A DNA stretch of 64,000 bases from contig NZ_PGET01000001.1 in assembly GCF_002797975.1 (NCBI RefSeq), positions 806,001-870,000 on the forward strand, given 5' to 3'. This document shows, piece by piece, positions 19,701-26,220 of the stretch. The DNA comes from [Clostridium] celerecrescens 18A (GTDB lineage: Bacteria; Bacillota; Clostridia; Lachnospirales; Lachnospiraceae). The notes beneath the pieces were generated by a model, which worked only from the letters and a program-made list of their open reading frames with translations, did no database searches and was not told the DNA's origin. A program made the translations under genes and the position numbers. Numbering within the stretch: the first letter of the stretch is position 1; every line of letters begins with the position of its first letter.

Positions 19701-22244
19701 ACGGAAGAAAATCATGCCGGGTATATGGGGACGGAAGGCACTTCGTTTGGACGATACTCCGGCTATGATTTATATGGAAACGGCTGGTGGGCGGAAAAAG
19801 ACCAATCCATTGAATATGCATTTGACTTATCACCGGGAGAGTATATCGTATATACCGGATATCAGGAGTGGTGGAATACAAAGCGGGGGATCAGGATTTC
19901 AGCAGGAAAGAAAAATGAGGCTGGAACGGAAGAAAAACTGGCTTCCAAAGATTTTACCCTGGAACAGTTTGACAGGAATCTGGTTCAGGAACTGAAATTC
20001 ACGGTACCTGGAGGAGATGATACAAGTCTTGTGTTTGTCCGTGTGGAGAAAACAGGATCAGCCGATCCGGTACTAAGCTTTATCAGTCTGGTGCCGGAAA
20101 AGGCTGCTGAGACATACTATACAATTTCCGGTATTGTAACTGAGAAAAAAAACGGTGTGGCTGATTTGGATGTCAATCTCTATAAAGGCGGTGACATAAC
20201 CATTGCAAGTCCTTCGGAGGCTGCGAAAACCGGAGAAGACGGGGCCTATGCATTTAAAAATCTAAAGGATGGGATCTACTGCATTGAGGTACCGGATCAG
20301 GTAGGCTATGAGCAGGCAGTAAAAGTAATCGAAGTTAATGGAAAAAATGTAACTGATGCTGATCTGGAGTTAACCAGAAAGGAAGAACCGGAAAGGGAGG
20401 AGGAAATCAGAATCAAAACCCTTCCTGTACGGAGAAATTACTTGATGGGAGATCAGCTTGACCCTGAGGGGCTTCAAGTGGCTTTGTATCGTGAAGGAGA
20501 GGAAGAACGTGTTCTGGAGAAAAAGGAGTATACCTTAAGCGAGTTGGATTCTTCTACTTCCGGTAAAAAGAAAATTACAGTTACATATGTGGAAGAGGAA
20601 GGAAACGAACAGAAGATATTAAAGGCATTCTTTGAAGTCATCGTCTATCAAGCCGATTCAGCTCCGGAAATCAAAGTAGTAAGGAAACCGGATAAGCTGT
20701 TTTATATCTCAGGAGAGGACCTGGATCTGTCTGGTATGGAAGTACGCGGACAGAACCTTCTGGAAGCAGGTGTGACCATACTGGAGGCTGGGGATTATGA
20801 GGCGGAATATGACTTCTCGGAGCCGGGAATTTCAACAGTCACTGTTACCTATACCCTTGAAAAAGATGGAGAACCGGCCACAGTTTTAAAAGATTCTTTT
20901 CAAGTTACGGTGTTTGAGGCTGAAGAATCGGAACGTTATGTAGAAGAGATTCACATCGTTCAAAAGCCTTACCGGATAATCTACCGTCCGGGTGATGATT
21001 TTGATGTAGAAGGAATGACTGTGGAGAAAACTGTAAAAATGGTAGCTTCCTCAAGCAATGCTACTTATAAAGAAGTGGTACCTTTGGAGGATTTGGAAGT
21101 GGAGCCGGATGATTATTCAAAGACCGGTAAGAAACGGGTTCGCATCTTTTATTACGCTGACGGAGAAAATGGGGAGGAAAAGGAATTCTCAGACACGCTG
21201 AACGTGACTATCACCAGAAATGAAACGGCGCTCACGGAGGGGGATTTAGAGGCGTTGAAGAGAAAGCTGGAGGATAGGCTCCTCTATGGAGAGTACTTAA
21301 CAGAGGCTGAAAAAAGAATGGCATTTACCGAAGCATTAGACGAAGCAGCGGAAATAATGCAAAACGTGGAAGAAAGAGAAAAATTAAGTGATAAGACGTT
21401 AAAACTGCTGAAAGATCTGGAAGAAAAGCTGCTGAAACAATTTGATCACATTACAGTCTCCCTGCAGGCGGATAGCTTTTTTAAAAATGTCCGTGCCGAA
21501 GGTCTGGGGCTTAATGCCGGCTTAGAGCCGAAAGGAGCTCAGATGATTCGACTGCAGATTCGAAGGGCTGTGGAAGAAGTGCCTGATGAGATTGTGAATC
21601 TGGCAGAGAAATATGTAGCAATGGACATTGTCCTATCCGGTGCAGAGGATGAAATGCAGCCCAGGCTCCCAATCAGAATCACTATGGATATTCCGGAGGT
21701 TCTTGGAGGAGAAAAACTTGTTATTTACTATTACCATGACGGAGATATCCATGTGATCCACCCGATTGTAAGGGGAAACAAAATGAGCTTTGACGTATGG
21801 GAGCTTTCTATGTTTGTGGCGGTAAACACAAAGGATGATGTAAATCCGGCTGTCCCTGGCAAAAATGGCGTGGGGGATGGAGATGCGGACCATGGCCCGG
21901 GCTTTACTGTTCCAGGAGAATGGAAGAAATGTGATATCGGCTGGTGGTATGAGAAAAAATCCGGAGGATATATTTTCGGGGATTGGGCTAGAATTAACGG
22001 ATTGTGGTATAATTTTGATGAACGGGGATATATGAGGACCGGCTGGATCTTTGATAAGGGAAACTGGTATTATTTAAACGAAGACGGAAGCATGGCGGCG
22101 GGGAAATGGATTCTCTGTAAGCAAAAGTGGTATTACCTGACATGGAAGGGCACCATGGCCGTGAACACGTTGACTCCTGATGGTTATACGGTTGGAAGTG
22201 ACGGTGCATGGGAGGTTCCAGGTGTGATACAAAAAGCGAATTAA
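13707..22244 (+). CDS. Giant secreted GH30 + GH43 enzyme, probable arabinogalactan degradation
   Basis: A 2845-residue secreted protein after GGAGGAGG. Order: signal peptide (1-30); GH30 (beta/alpha)8 domain (about 43-560) with acid/base Glu245 in PFNEPD and nucleophile Glu349 in LWMSEV; CBM-like jelly roll (555-695); FN3 (702-785); malectin-like domain (790-950); Big_4 Ig; malectin-like (1032-1195); helical FIVAR-like; malectin-like (1271-1440); helical; GH43 five-blade domain (about 1525-1890); Big_4; malectin-like (1960-2125); CNA_B/SdrD-like domain (2135-2225); three Big_3-like repeats (2230-2520); a helical and beta stalk; and about four cell-wall-binding repeats (2740-2845). The GH43 part looks like subfamily 24 (exo-beta-1,3-galactanase): QIQAHGG near its start, Glu1633 (IERPK), Glu1768 (REAPS) and Gln1825 (YTQST). 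GH30 plus GH43_24 suggests cutting beta-1,6 side chains and the beta-1,3-galactan backbone. Substrate is inferred. Confidence 0.85.
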   Translation: MKQLSLFQRGVAAFLAIPMALSGIPFPAAARTVPVSSSSFIGEIALDPQVHYQTLEGWGTSLCWWGNIIGSAGDRDTNGNGRPDREEIAELVFSPEYLNLNIVRYNVGGGDKPDTSIKRVEGLVPGWSRDMFGTDDGTGTFKEEEFYSKESGQMKDAGQIWMLEQANQWRVSNGDIINKVFSNSPPYYMTKSGSSTGGYEWDKENLRDDSYDDFATYLVRATKWLDQDLKSKYGKGVDYVEPFNEPDTNYWINGSTKQEGCIFRPGTNQIKAYQEVKKALEQEHLSDVKLTGTDETALWNAINSFEKLDAQTRKDMAVISAHTYGGSDSEREQLRKLAASYDKGLWMSEVTKGGDTHGEGTHDSMWAVNAKDQSEGIMADIKKMKVSAWIMWLAADSEYECIQTNSSWGPIHYVFEDHGPVKGYHSNLFDSNGNVKEDVPKAGYFALTKQFYTMMQYSKFLKSGYTMVEIGDGNMCAAISPNKQVLVIVAQNFTSGTRDTSVDLNMLPNGSDVKLYRTSDSENCRLIQDGTLERRVLPVSLPGNSVSTYVITSKDGKALLDSNGYKKIVECDIQTTDDTALSGASDLNKFSYSGDWKDGWNIQEKYTTQKDSSASFRFTGTQAAIYGKKSPNGANLMVTVDGGEPTNINTNSPSVMRRSLLYMSPALGEGDHTVFITMADSQTAATPEIVLEYAEIINGELAMKTPRITNIAAHDGKLIVEFQGVDGVVDYTVECGTSLENMTVSGSAQNGVAVLSGLINGTDYLVRVRGNDGSGSNVESGRPSAVEEGLCYFVNAGTGQPRVLKSGQSFGCDNGILDQAYGADIVTGKIWGYTNDMAYGHTGEDRSEWDSLRYDGRDAAEKGLEYRFQLEKGGYTVEVGMDDPWNNSKRSQDLILQGEKVETLVPYDQTVKIYNAVVKEDGLLTIKAVRSKGNTDPQCDPLMNWIKIRKITNDSLVDIEKLQGFVTVRGVVPDLPRTVTGITPDGDTVEREVEWKVSSGSFDAKEYTGVTIKGNVDGYALGVSADVLVVPQNLQYFIDCNNQESDTYIKLKSHLALFNGSADQKYSDGSWGYAEDYGSHPSGITDKYENGWYAYKNQDIVYKMPLEAGSYTVDFGFQEWWGQTRPMKISASYITADGNTVTKELGTVTVAEGNPEAVVSASFDLPETGEVEFKVSKNGGIDPVLSFFDVHQKIDHAPLISALGQAHTLNRTGCDARLLEALDTAVLTGFKQLTAPETTKAGSDSAAKAVTDALTALVNGKEFTEEELAANDYILYLVNCGTPDPSVVPTEYKLGLMQSVVDQMYGKDPVKKNLWGYAEGDAYSAMDKNGSDAADITGTCVSMSPDVIFDREKSGLKYSFALPAGDYQVTAGFMNPWSDRDVDVKLEGRTAGASANLQQETLIEKQYTVEVTDGELNVMVHSPKRTNQYGDPILSYLIVKAVPEYGMNMLRNTLAKMDETADQAEKGRNWTDKSLAAFRIAREKAEILIEAGTEDREEIRNMYFSLYEAFAGLVSRREYDSITGAEGAPYYDTNGVQIQAHGGQIQQITVDGKTKYYWIGEDKTYDYRPVGGIHLYTSEDLYNWKDEGVVLRTMERMDEFETDPYFNEVYGDYSQEKKKEVFIDLDKNNCVIERPKMIYNEKTDKYVIWFHADGRTPWNDADYGKAKAGVAIADRPEGPYKLLGSYDLNYVRSDNQGFDGNHLGAVRDMNLFVDDDKDKTAYVIYSSQGNQTLFISRLNEEYTGLVVPKDNGVQGEHFTTNFKGWSREAPSMFKYNKKYYMINSGCTGWSPNEAKYAVADHPLGPWIDMGDPCEGANSNKTFYTQSTCVFPVDAESGKYIYMGDRWNADDLSESRYVWLPVEFQDGNRLVLRPYSNWTLEELDNKGLAYITTEIPEQFASLAELEDALPGMVDVKSGNETWIDAPVKWDDIDENRPFVGDYTVYGTLEEQGRRISHTATILNRNTRWFFDCGADSSEYFDLMKDQAPGLLNMEPDQAYTEENHAGYMGTEGTSFGRYSGYDLYGNGWWAEKDQSIEYAFDLSPGEYIVYTGYQEWWNTKRGIRISAGKKNEAGTEEKLASKDFTLEQFDRNLVQELKFTVPGGDDTSLVFVRVEKTGSADPVLSFISLVPEKAAETYYTISGIVTEKKNGVADLDVNLYKGGDITIASPSEAAKTGEDGAYAFKNLKDGIYCIEVPDQVGYEQAVKVIEVNGKNVTDADLELTRKEEPEREEEIRIKTLPVRRNYLMGDQLDPEGLQVALYREGEEERVLEKKEYTLSELDSSTSGKKKITVTYVEEEGNEQKILKAFFEVIVYQADSAPEIKVVRKPDKLFYISGEDLDLSGMEVRGQNLLEAGVTILEAGDYEAEYDFSEPGISTVTVTYTLEKDGEPATVLKDSFQVTVFEAEESERYVEEIHIVQKPYRIIYRPGDDFDVEGMTVEKTVKMVASSSNATYKEVVPLEDLEVEPDDYSKTGKKRVRIFYYADGENGEEKEFSDTLNVTITRNETALTEGDLEALKRKLEDRLLYGEYLTEAEKRMAFTEALDEAAEIMQNVEEREKLSDKTLKLLKDLEEKLLKQFDHITVSLQADSFFKNVRAEGLGLNAGLEPKGAQMIRLQIRRAVEEVPDEIVNLAEKYVAMDIVLSGAEDEMQPRLPIRITMDIPEVLGGEKLVIYYYHDGDIHVIHPIVRGNKMSFDVWELSMFVAVNTKDDVNPAVPGKNGVGDGDADHGPGFTVPGEWKKCDIGWWYEKKSGGYIFGDWARINGLWYNFDERGYMRTGWIFDKGNWYYLNEDGSMAAGKWILCKQKWYYLTWKGTMAVNTLTPDGYTVGSDGAWEVPGVIQKAN

Positions 22245-22251
22245 GATAATC

Positions 22252-22300
22252 TGAGGCTGTCGGGTAGGAAACGGTCCCGCCAGCCTCATGGTTTTATTTA
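22252..22300 (+). terminator. Terminator after the GH30/GH43 gene
   Basis: GAGGCTG..CGGG and CCCG..CAGCCTC pair across a short loop and are followed by GGTTTTATTT. It also separates this gene from the convergent 22294-23256 gene. Confidence 0.75.
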
Positions 22301-23256
22301 GGATGAGCTAAAATGAATTCCCTCTTTATCATCAGCAGTTTTTTTGTCTGCTTTAAAAGATAGAACAGGATCGCCCTTGCCTCAAATTCCTCCCGGTTAG
22401 AAGGAAGCTCATGACTTTTTAAATCCTGAAACAAAAGGTCTAAATTATTTAAAAGACCTTCTGCCGTATTTTCTCTGTGATACCCCTGTTCAATTCCTTC
22501 AAAAAGAAGTGCCACCTGCTTTGCCTGTCTGGGCAGGCAGGTGATGCTCTTGATATTTTCATAGATTTCCTGAAGCACCATGCTTTGCTGCTGGCGCATC
22601 TGGATATAATCCACTTCATAAGAATCCTTTTTCCAAAGGGCATTATTGTAATTATTAAGCGCGCATGTTCTGGCCAGGTAAAGGCTTTCCTTTAGCTGTA
22701 TCAGACAATCCGGGTTATATCCACTTTTATCTTCCTCCATCAGCCAGTGGGACATGCGGCTTAAGATCCCCTTTATCTGTGAATCCACATCGTCTGCCAG
22801 TTTCTGAAATACTTTTTCCTTTTTCCGAAGATGCATATTGACCAGAACCCCAACCGTAGTGCCGATCAGGAACAGGGCAATTTCATTTCCTATGAGAGGC
22901 GCAGACATGGACCGCTCGGACAGAAAATGAGTGATGAGGACAGAATCCATGGCAATTGCTTCCCCCCAGTCCGCATACAGGCAAAGCAGGGCGAATAATA
23001 AAAGGTACCAGGCAAATGCAAAAAGAGTAAAACCCAAAAGACGGAAGGAAGCGGCAGCAAGTATTAACGCGCACACAAAGGCCAGCGTCCGGTTTCTGGC
23101 GCTTTTAATGGTTTCTCTCTTGGTATTCTGGATGCTGAGCACCGTGATGATGCCCGCCGTAGCAGAATATTTTAAACCTAGCTCCGCTGCAATGGTAATT
23201 GCCAACACAGCGGCGGCGGCAATTTTAATGCTTTTAATGATCTTTTCTTTATCCAT
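22294..23256 (-). CDS. Aromatic acid exporter family (ArAE_1) membrane protein
   Basis: A 320-residue protein with an N-terminal membrane domain of about five to six helices (residues 10-145) and a soluble helical C-terminal domain (150-320). The start region KIAAAAVLAITIAAELGLKYSATAGIITVLSIQNTKRETIKSARNR (in parts: GLKYSATAGIITVLSIQ and TKRETIKSARNR) is typical of the ArAE_1/YqjA group in Firmicutes. The family is related to FUSC/AaeB exporters, but no substrate is established for this branch. It is transcribed convergently to the giant glycosidase and divergently from the DUF1456 gene. Likely single gene. Confidence 0.8.
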   Translation of the reverse strand: MDKEKIIKSIKIAAAAVLAITIAAELGLKYSATAGIITVLSIQNTKRETIKSARNRTLAFVCALILAAASFRLLGFTLFAFAWYLLLFALLCLYADWGEAIAMDSVLITHFLSERSMSAPLIGNEIALFLIGTTVGVLVNMHLRKKEKVFQKLADDVDSQIKGILSRMSHWLMEEDKSGYNPDCLIQLKESLYLARTCALNNYNNALWKKDSYEVDYIQMRQQQSMVLQEIYENIKSITCLPRQAKQVALLFEGIEQGYHRENTAEGLLNNLDLLFQDLKSHELPSNREEFEARAILFYLLKQTKKLLMIKREFILAHPK

Positions 23257-23327
23257 GTGTGTTACCTCTTAAAAAGCAGTTTGTATTACCAGTATACCAT
23301 ATTTTTAAAAACATCCCATCAGAAAGA

Positions 23328-23356
23328 TTGCTATTTCCTTCACAAATTAGTATAAT
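23328..23356 (+). promoter_or_regulatory. Promoter of the DUF1456 gene
   Basis: TTGCTA at 23328-23333 and TATAAT at 23351-23356, 17 bp apart, about 50 bp before the GTG start. Confidence 0.6.
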
Positions 23357-23406
23357 TCCTATATTGCAGTTTTCATGTAAAAATGTATTTCCTAAGGAGG
23401 AACCGT

Positions 23407-23925
23407 GTGGATAACAACGATATATTAATAAGATTGCGGTATGCGATGGATATTAAAGATACGGATATGATTGAAATATTCAAACTGGGTGGAATCACGA
23501 TTACAAAGGAAGGGGTCCGAAGGCTTCTGGCAAAGCCCCAAGCCGATATAAGTGATTCCGGCGAGCAAAAGGCAATTGCTGATAAAAACAGGGACATCTG
23601 CAATGATTTTATGCTGGAATCCTTTTTAAACGGTTACATTATTTTTAAACGGGGAAAGCAGGAAACAAAGCCGGGAGAGCCGGAAAAGCAGGTGTTCATG
23701 GTGAAGGATCACCGATCCGTCAATAATGTCCTGCTTAAGAAAGTTAAAATTGCCCTGTCCCTCACCGGGGATGACATGCTTGATATTTTTAAGTCTGTTG
23801 GAATTAATCTGTCCAACGGTGAATTAAGTGCACTTTTGCGAAGGGAAGGGCAGCGCAATTATAAGGAATGCCAGGACCGGTATGTGAGAAATTTCTTAAA
23901 AGGCCTTGCAATCAGATACAGATAG
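23407..23925 (+). CDS. DUF1456 family protein (YehS-like)
   Basis: A 172-residue soluble protein starting at GTG 23407, chosen because AAGGAGG at 23394-23400 is 6 bp upstream and the protein then begins with the family start VDNNDILIRLRYAMDI. It has two copies of the DUF1456 repeat: residues about 3-68 and 95-165, each with the pattern NxxLxxxRxAL..D.DMxxIFK..G and a C-terminal LLR segment. No enzymatic motif is visible. Function unknown. Confidence 0.85.
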   Translation: MDNNDILIRLRYAMDIKDTDMIEIFKLGGITITKEGVRRLLAKPQADISDSGEQKAIADKNRDICNDFMLESFLNGYIIFKRGKQETKPGEPEKQVFMVKDHRSVNNVLLKKVKIALSLTGDDMLDIFKSVGINLSNGELSALLRREGQRNYKECQDRYVRNFLKGLAIRYR

Positions 23926-23951
23926 CTGGCAGAAGTTACTGGAGAGGGGCC

Positions 23952-23979
23952 TTGCTTATTATTTTTTTTGTGTTATAAT
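23952..23979 (+). promoter_or_regulatory. Promoter of the orf259-RNHCP-MgtC operon
   Basis: TTGCTT at 23952-23957 and TATAAT at 23974-23979, 16 bp apart. The predicted start is near 23986, about 150 nt before the first gene, with an intrinsic-terminator-like hairpin inside the leader. Confidence 0.6.
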
Positions 23980-24065
23980 GTAATTAGACGTTAAATCCCA
24001 GCGTAGCAAAAGATTTGATGTTTCATGAACAATCTTATAATTGACATGTAAAGAACCGTCTTTTT

Positions 24066-24123
24066 AAGAAGGGCTTTTAGTATTGTGCCAATGGCATGGA
24101 TATGAAAAGCCCTTCTTTTTTTT
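24066..24123 (+). terminator. Strong terminator-like hairpin inside the leader of orf259
   Basis: AAGAAGGGCTTTT and AAAAGCCCTTCTT form a 13-bp perfect stem whose loop contains a smaller TGCCA/TGGCA stem; T8 follows. It ends only 2 bp before the AAAGGAGG ribosome site (24126-24132) of the next gene. Either a short RNA ends here or transcription of the gene is controlled by attenuation. Confidence 0.8.
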
Positions 24124-24138
24124 GAAAGGAGGAATATT

Positions 24139-24918
24139 ATGCAATTGGAAGGAATGGAAGTCAGCCATATGAAGTTCGGCGAAGGGAAGGTCATGGAGCT
24201 TGAGGAGAAATACATCACCATACTGTTCCCTCAGGGTGAAAAAAAGTTTTTGTATCCCAATTCCTTTAACAAATTTCTGACACTCAAGGATAAGAAAGTG
24301 CAAACAGAAATGAACAATATGCTGAAGCATATCTTAGAGGAAGAAGAAAGCAGACGTGCGGAGGAGATCAGTGAGCAGGAACGTCTGGAGGAAATACAAA
24401 ATTTAAAGATCCGTCCCGATTCCCAGGCGTCTTTCGGATTTGTGGAGAATAGCAAGGAACGTGTTTTTTCTACTTGGTCAGTCTATGCTGGTTCCTATCA
24501 GAGCGGAGCCTCCAAAGGAAAGCCCAAGCTTCCGGTAAGGCTTAAACTGAATTCAGCCTGTCTCCTTACGGAATGCCCCAAGGGGGTGGCAGAAAAGAGA
24601 CGGCGCATCATAGGAGCCTTTATGCTGCAGGATAATTTTGAAAGCTCTGCTTGCAGAGATGGGATGATTCAAAGCCACGAAAAATACAGGATTCAGCTGA
24701 ATGATAAAGAAACTCTGTTCTACTGGGATTATTTTTCCGATGGAGCGGAGATTTCAAAGTGGGGAAATGTGGAACTTAAATATTTTTCCAATATGATCAT
24801 GCAAAAGATTCTTTTTGATATGCAAAATGGTCTGACTGATGCGGAGCGTCGGAAAGATGCAGAAGAATTCTACCAGTACTTCTGCCTGGTAAACAGGTTA
24901 AAGCCTTTGGACCAGTAG
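24139..24918 (+). CDS. Protein of unknown function with N-terminal Tudor-like segment
   Basis: A 259-residue cytoplasmic protein that I do not recognise. Residues 1-55 (EVSHMKFGEGKVMELEEKYITILFPQGEKKFLYP) look like the small SH3/Tudor-like module seen in CarD/UvrD-type proteins; in short form the key pattern is H-x-KFGEGKV followed by two beta strands. Residues 60-95 are a charged coiled coil (EEEESRRAEEISEQERLEEI). The C-terminal 120 residues are a compact domain rich in aromatic and charged residues, with LTECPKGVAEKRRRIIGAF and YWDYFSDGAEISKWG. No transmembrane segment or catalytic motif is seen. It follows an attenuator-like hairpin and precedes the leader ORF and switch of the RNHCP gene. 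Confidence 0.75.
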   Translation: MQLEGMEVSHMKFGEGKVMELEEKYITILFPQGEKKFLYPNSFNKFLTLKDKKVQTEMNNMLKHILEEEESRRAEEISEQERLEEIQNLKIRPDSQASFGFVENSKERVFSTWSVYAGSYQSGASKGKPKLPVRLKLNSACLLTECPKGVAEKRRRIIGAFMLQDNFESSACRDGMIQSHEKYRIQLNDKETLFYWDYFSDGAEISKWGNVELKYFSNMIMQKILFDMQNGLTDAERRKDAEEFYQYFCLVNRLKPLDQ

Positions 24919-24942
24919 GGAGTTGGGGAAAGAAAAGGAGTG

Positions 24943-25008
24943 ATGCGTATGGAATATGAGCGGGACAGAAGAAAAGAATATGAAAAACGGAGGCTGCATA
25001 TGATTTAA
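24943..25008 (+). CDS. 21-codon leader ORF overlapping an RNA switch
   Basis: An ATG at 24943 with AAAAGGAG 3 bp before it opens a 21-residue, very charged ORF (MRMEYERDRRKEYEKRR then LHMI), ending TAA at 25008. Six of its codons are Arg, five of them bunched in the middle and end. Codons 14-18 lie exactly on segment A of the downstream switch (24983-24994). It is too short for a typical protein; its position suggests a regulatory leader peptide. Alternative start at 24949. Confidence 0.6.
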   Translation: MRMEYERDRRKEYEKRRLHMI

Positions 25009-25073
25009 TATGCGGCTCATTGTCATAGGATCATGAGACACCGCCTCCGTTTTTTAAATGGAGGCGGTTTTTT
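24983..25073 (+). promoter_or_regulatory. Candidate attenuator: mutually exclusive A:B and B:C stems
   Basis: Segment A (24983-24994, AAAAACGGAGGC) is fully complementary over 12 nt to segment B (25043-25054). Segment B also pairs over 9 bp (ACCGCCTCC, 25040-25048) with segment C (GGAGGCGGT, 25060-25068), which is followed by T6 and then at once by the ATG at 25074. B:C is thus an intrinsic terminator and also hides GGAGG, the only ribosome site of the 25074 gene. A:B would free it. A small GCATAT/ATATGC stem (24996-25013) lies between A and B. Confidence 0.65.
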
Positions 25074-25397
25074 ATGAAAAAAAGAATATTGAATATAGCA
25101 TTTGTCTGTCAAAATTGTAAAAGAGAGGTACTGCCAATACCAAACGGCAGTTATAGAAACCATTGCCCCTTTTGCCTGTTTTCTCTCCATGTAGATGGTG
25201 AAGTCCCTGGTGACAGAAAAAACAGCTGCAAGGGGCTTATGGAACCGACAGGGATCCGATATCATACGAAAAAAGGATTTCAACTGATCCACCGGTGTAC
25301 CAGGTGCGGGACATACAGGCACAATGTCATTTGTGAAGGTAAATGCCAGCCAGATAATAGAGAATTAATTCAGGAACTTATGTATCTGATTACATAG
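25074..25397 (+). CDS. RNHCP domain protein (zinc-ribbon)
   Basis: A 107-residue protein with the eponymous RNHCP sequence in YRNHCPFCLFSLHVD. Paired Cys motifs are CQNC (residues 13-16), HCPFC (about 29-33), and CTRCG (near residue 80), plus a C-terminal CEGKC, so one or two zinc ribbons are likely. The biochemical role of the family is not established; the small size, basic N-terminus and Cys pattern suggest RNA or ribosome binding, which is inference. Its only ribosome site, GGAGG at 25060-25064, is inside the B:C hairpin. The MgtC-family gene starts 15 bp after its stop. Confidence 0.8.
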   Translation: MKKRILNIAFVCQNCKREVLPIPNGSYRNHCPFCLFSLHVDGEVPGDRKNSCKGLMEPTGIRYHTKKGFQLIHRCTRCGTYRHNVICEGKCQPDNRELIQELMYLIT

Positions 25398-25411
25398 AGC
25401 GGGAGAGGTGA

Positions 25412-26098
25412 TTGATTCATTATATGTTATCACAGGTAAATATAGCCTCCATTGCATTCCGGCTTTTTCTGTCCATTATTTTATGCGGGGCAATCGGAAT
25501 GGAAAGAGGTTTAAGAAACCGACCGGCAGGTTTTATGACTTACCTTCTGGTAGGGTGCGGCTCAGCCCTTATTATGATTACCAATCAATATATTGCAACA
25601 ATCTATACCAATGTGGATCCTACCCGAATGGCATCCCAGGTGGTGAGCGGAATTGGTTTTTTAGGAGCCGGAACCATTATCACCACCTCTAAAAACGAGA
25701 TCAGGGGCCTGACAACTGCGGCAGGCCTCTGGGCAGCCGCAGCGGTTGGGCTGGCGGTTGGAATCGGTTTTTACGGCGGAGCCATTATAGGGAGTATTTT
25801 TATTATTTTTTCCCTGATGTATTTAAAAAAGATTGACCTTTACATTAAAACACATGCAAAAACCATGGAAATATATCTGGAATACAACGAAGAATTTTCC
25901 ATGCAGAATCTATCTCTGTATACAGAACAATCCCAGTACGAAATTTTTGATATGGAAGCAGGTAAAATAAAAACCTTAAACGGGGAATTTGGCACCCTGA
26001 CCTTTGATGTCAATTTCCACCATAAGGTAAATCATATAAAGATTATAGAAGAAATCAGGCAATTGCCTGGTATTCTTTATGTGAGAGAGGTGGCATAA
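25412..26098 (+). CDS. MgtC/SapB family membrane protein
   Basis: A 228-residue protein with about four to five N-terminal transmembrane helices and a C-terminal cytoplasmic ACT-like domain. The MgtC core is clear: CGAIGMERGLRNRPAGFMTYLLVGCGSALIM (key parts GAIGMERG and RPAGFMTYLLVG), QVVSGIGFLGAGTII and RGLTTAAGLWAAAAVGLAVG. MgtC proteins act in adaptation to low Mg2+ or low pH, partly by inhibiting F-ATPase or by ion transport in different bacteria. The start is uncertain: TTG at 25412 is 6 bp after GGGAG, whereas the ATG at 25424 is 15 bp from it. It is downstream of the RNHCP gene and its leader switch. Confidence 0.88.
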   Translation: MIHYMLSQVNIASIAFRLFLSIILCGAIGMERGLRNRPAGFMTYLLVGCGSALIMITNQYIATIYTNVDPTRMASQVVSGIGFLGAGTIITTSKNEIRGLTTAAGLWAAAAVGLAVGIGFYGGAIIGSIFIIFSLMYLKKIDLYIKTHAKTMEIYLEYNEEFSMQNLSLYTEQSQYEIFDMEAGKIKTLNGEFGTLTFDVNFHHKVNHIKIIEEIRQLPGILYVREVA

Positions 26099-26135
26099 AC
26101 GGCAAAGAATCGCGGGCCTGGACTGATACAATCTC

Positions 26136-26163
26136 TTGCAAAATGGAAGGAATCTGTTATACT
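26136..26163 (+). promoter_or_regulatory. Promoter of the DUF554 gene
   Basis: TTGCAA at 26136-26141 and TATACT at 26158-26163, 16 bp apart, about 58 bp before the start codon. Confidence 0.5.
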
Positions 26164-26220
26164 GTTTTTCATAGGAAAAACATGAAACCTATGGAAGACT
26201 TGTTATTACAGAGAGGAAGA

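Noticed and set aside
24018..24044. 8-codon ORF (MFHEQSYN) in the orf259 leader
   Set aside because: No ribosome site; kept only as part of the leader finding.
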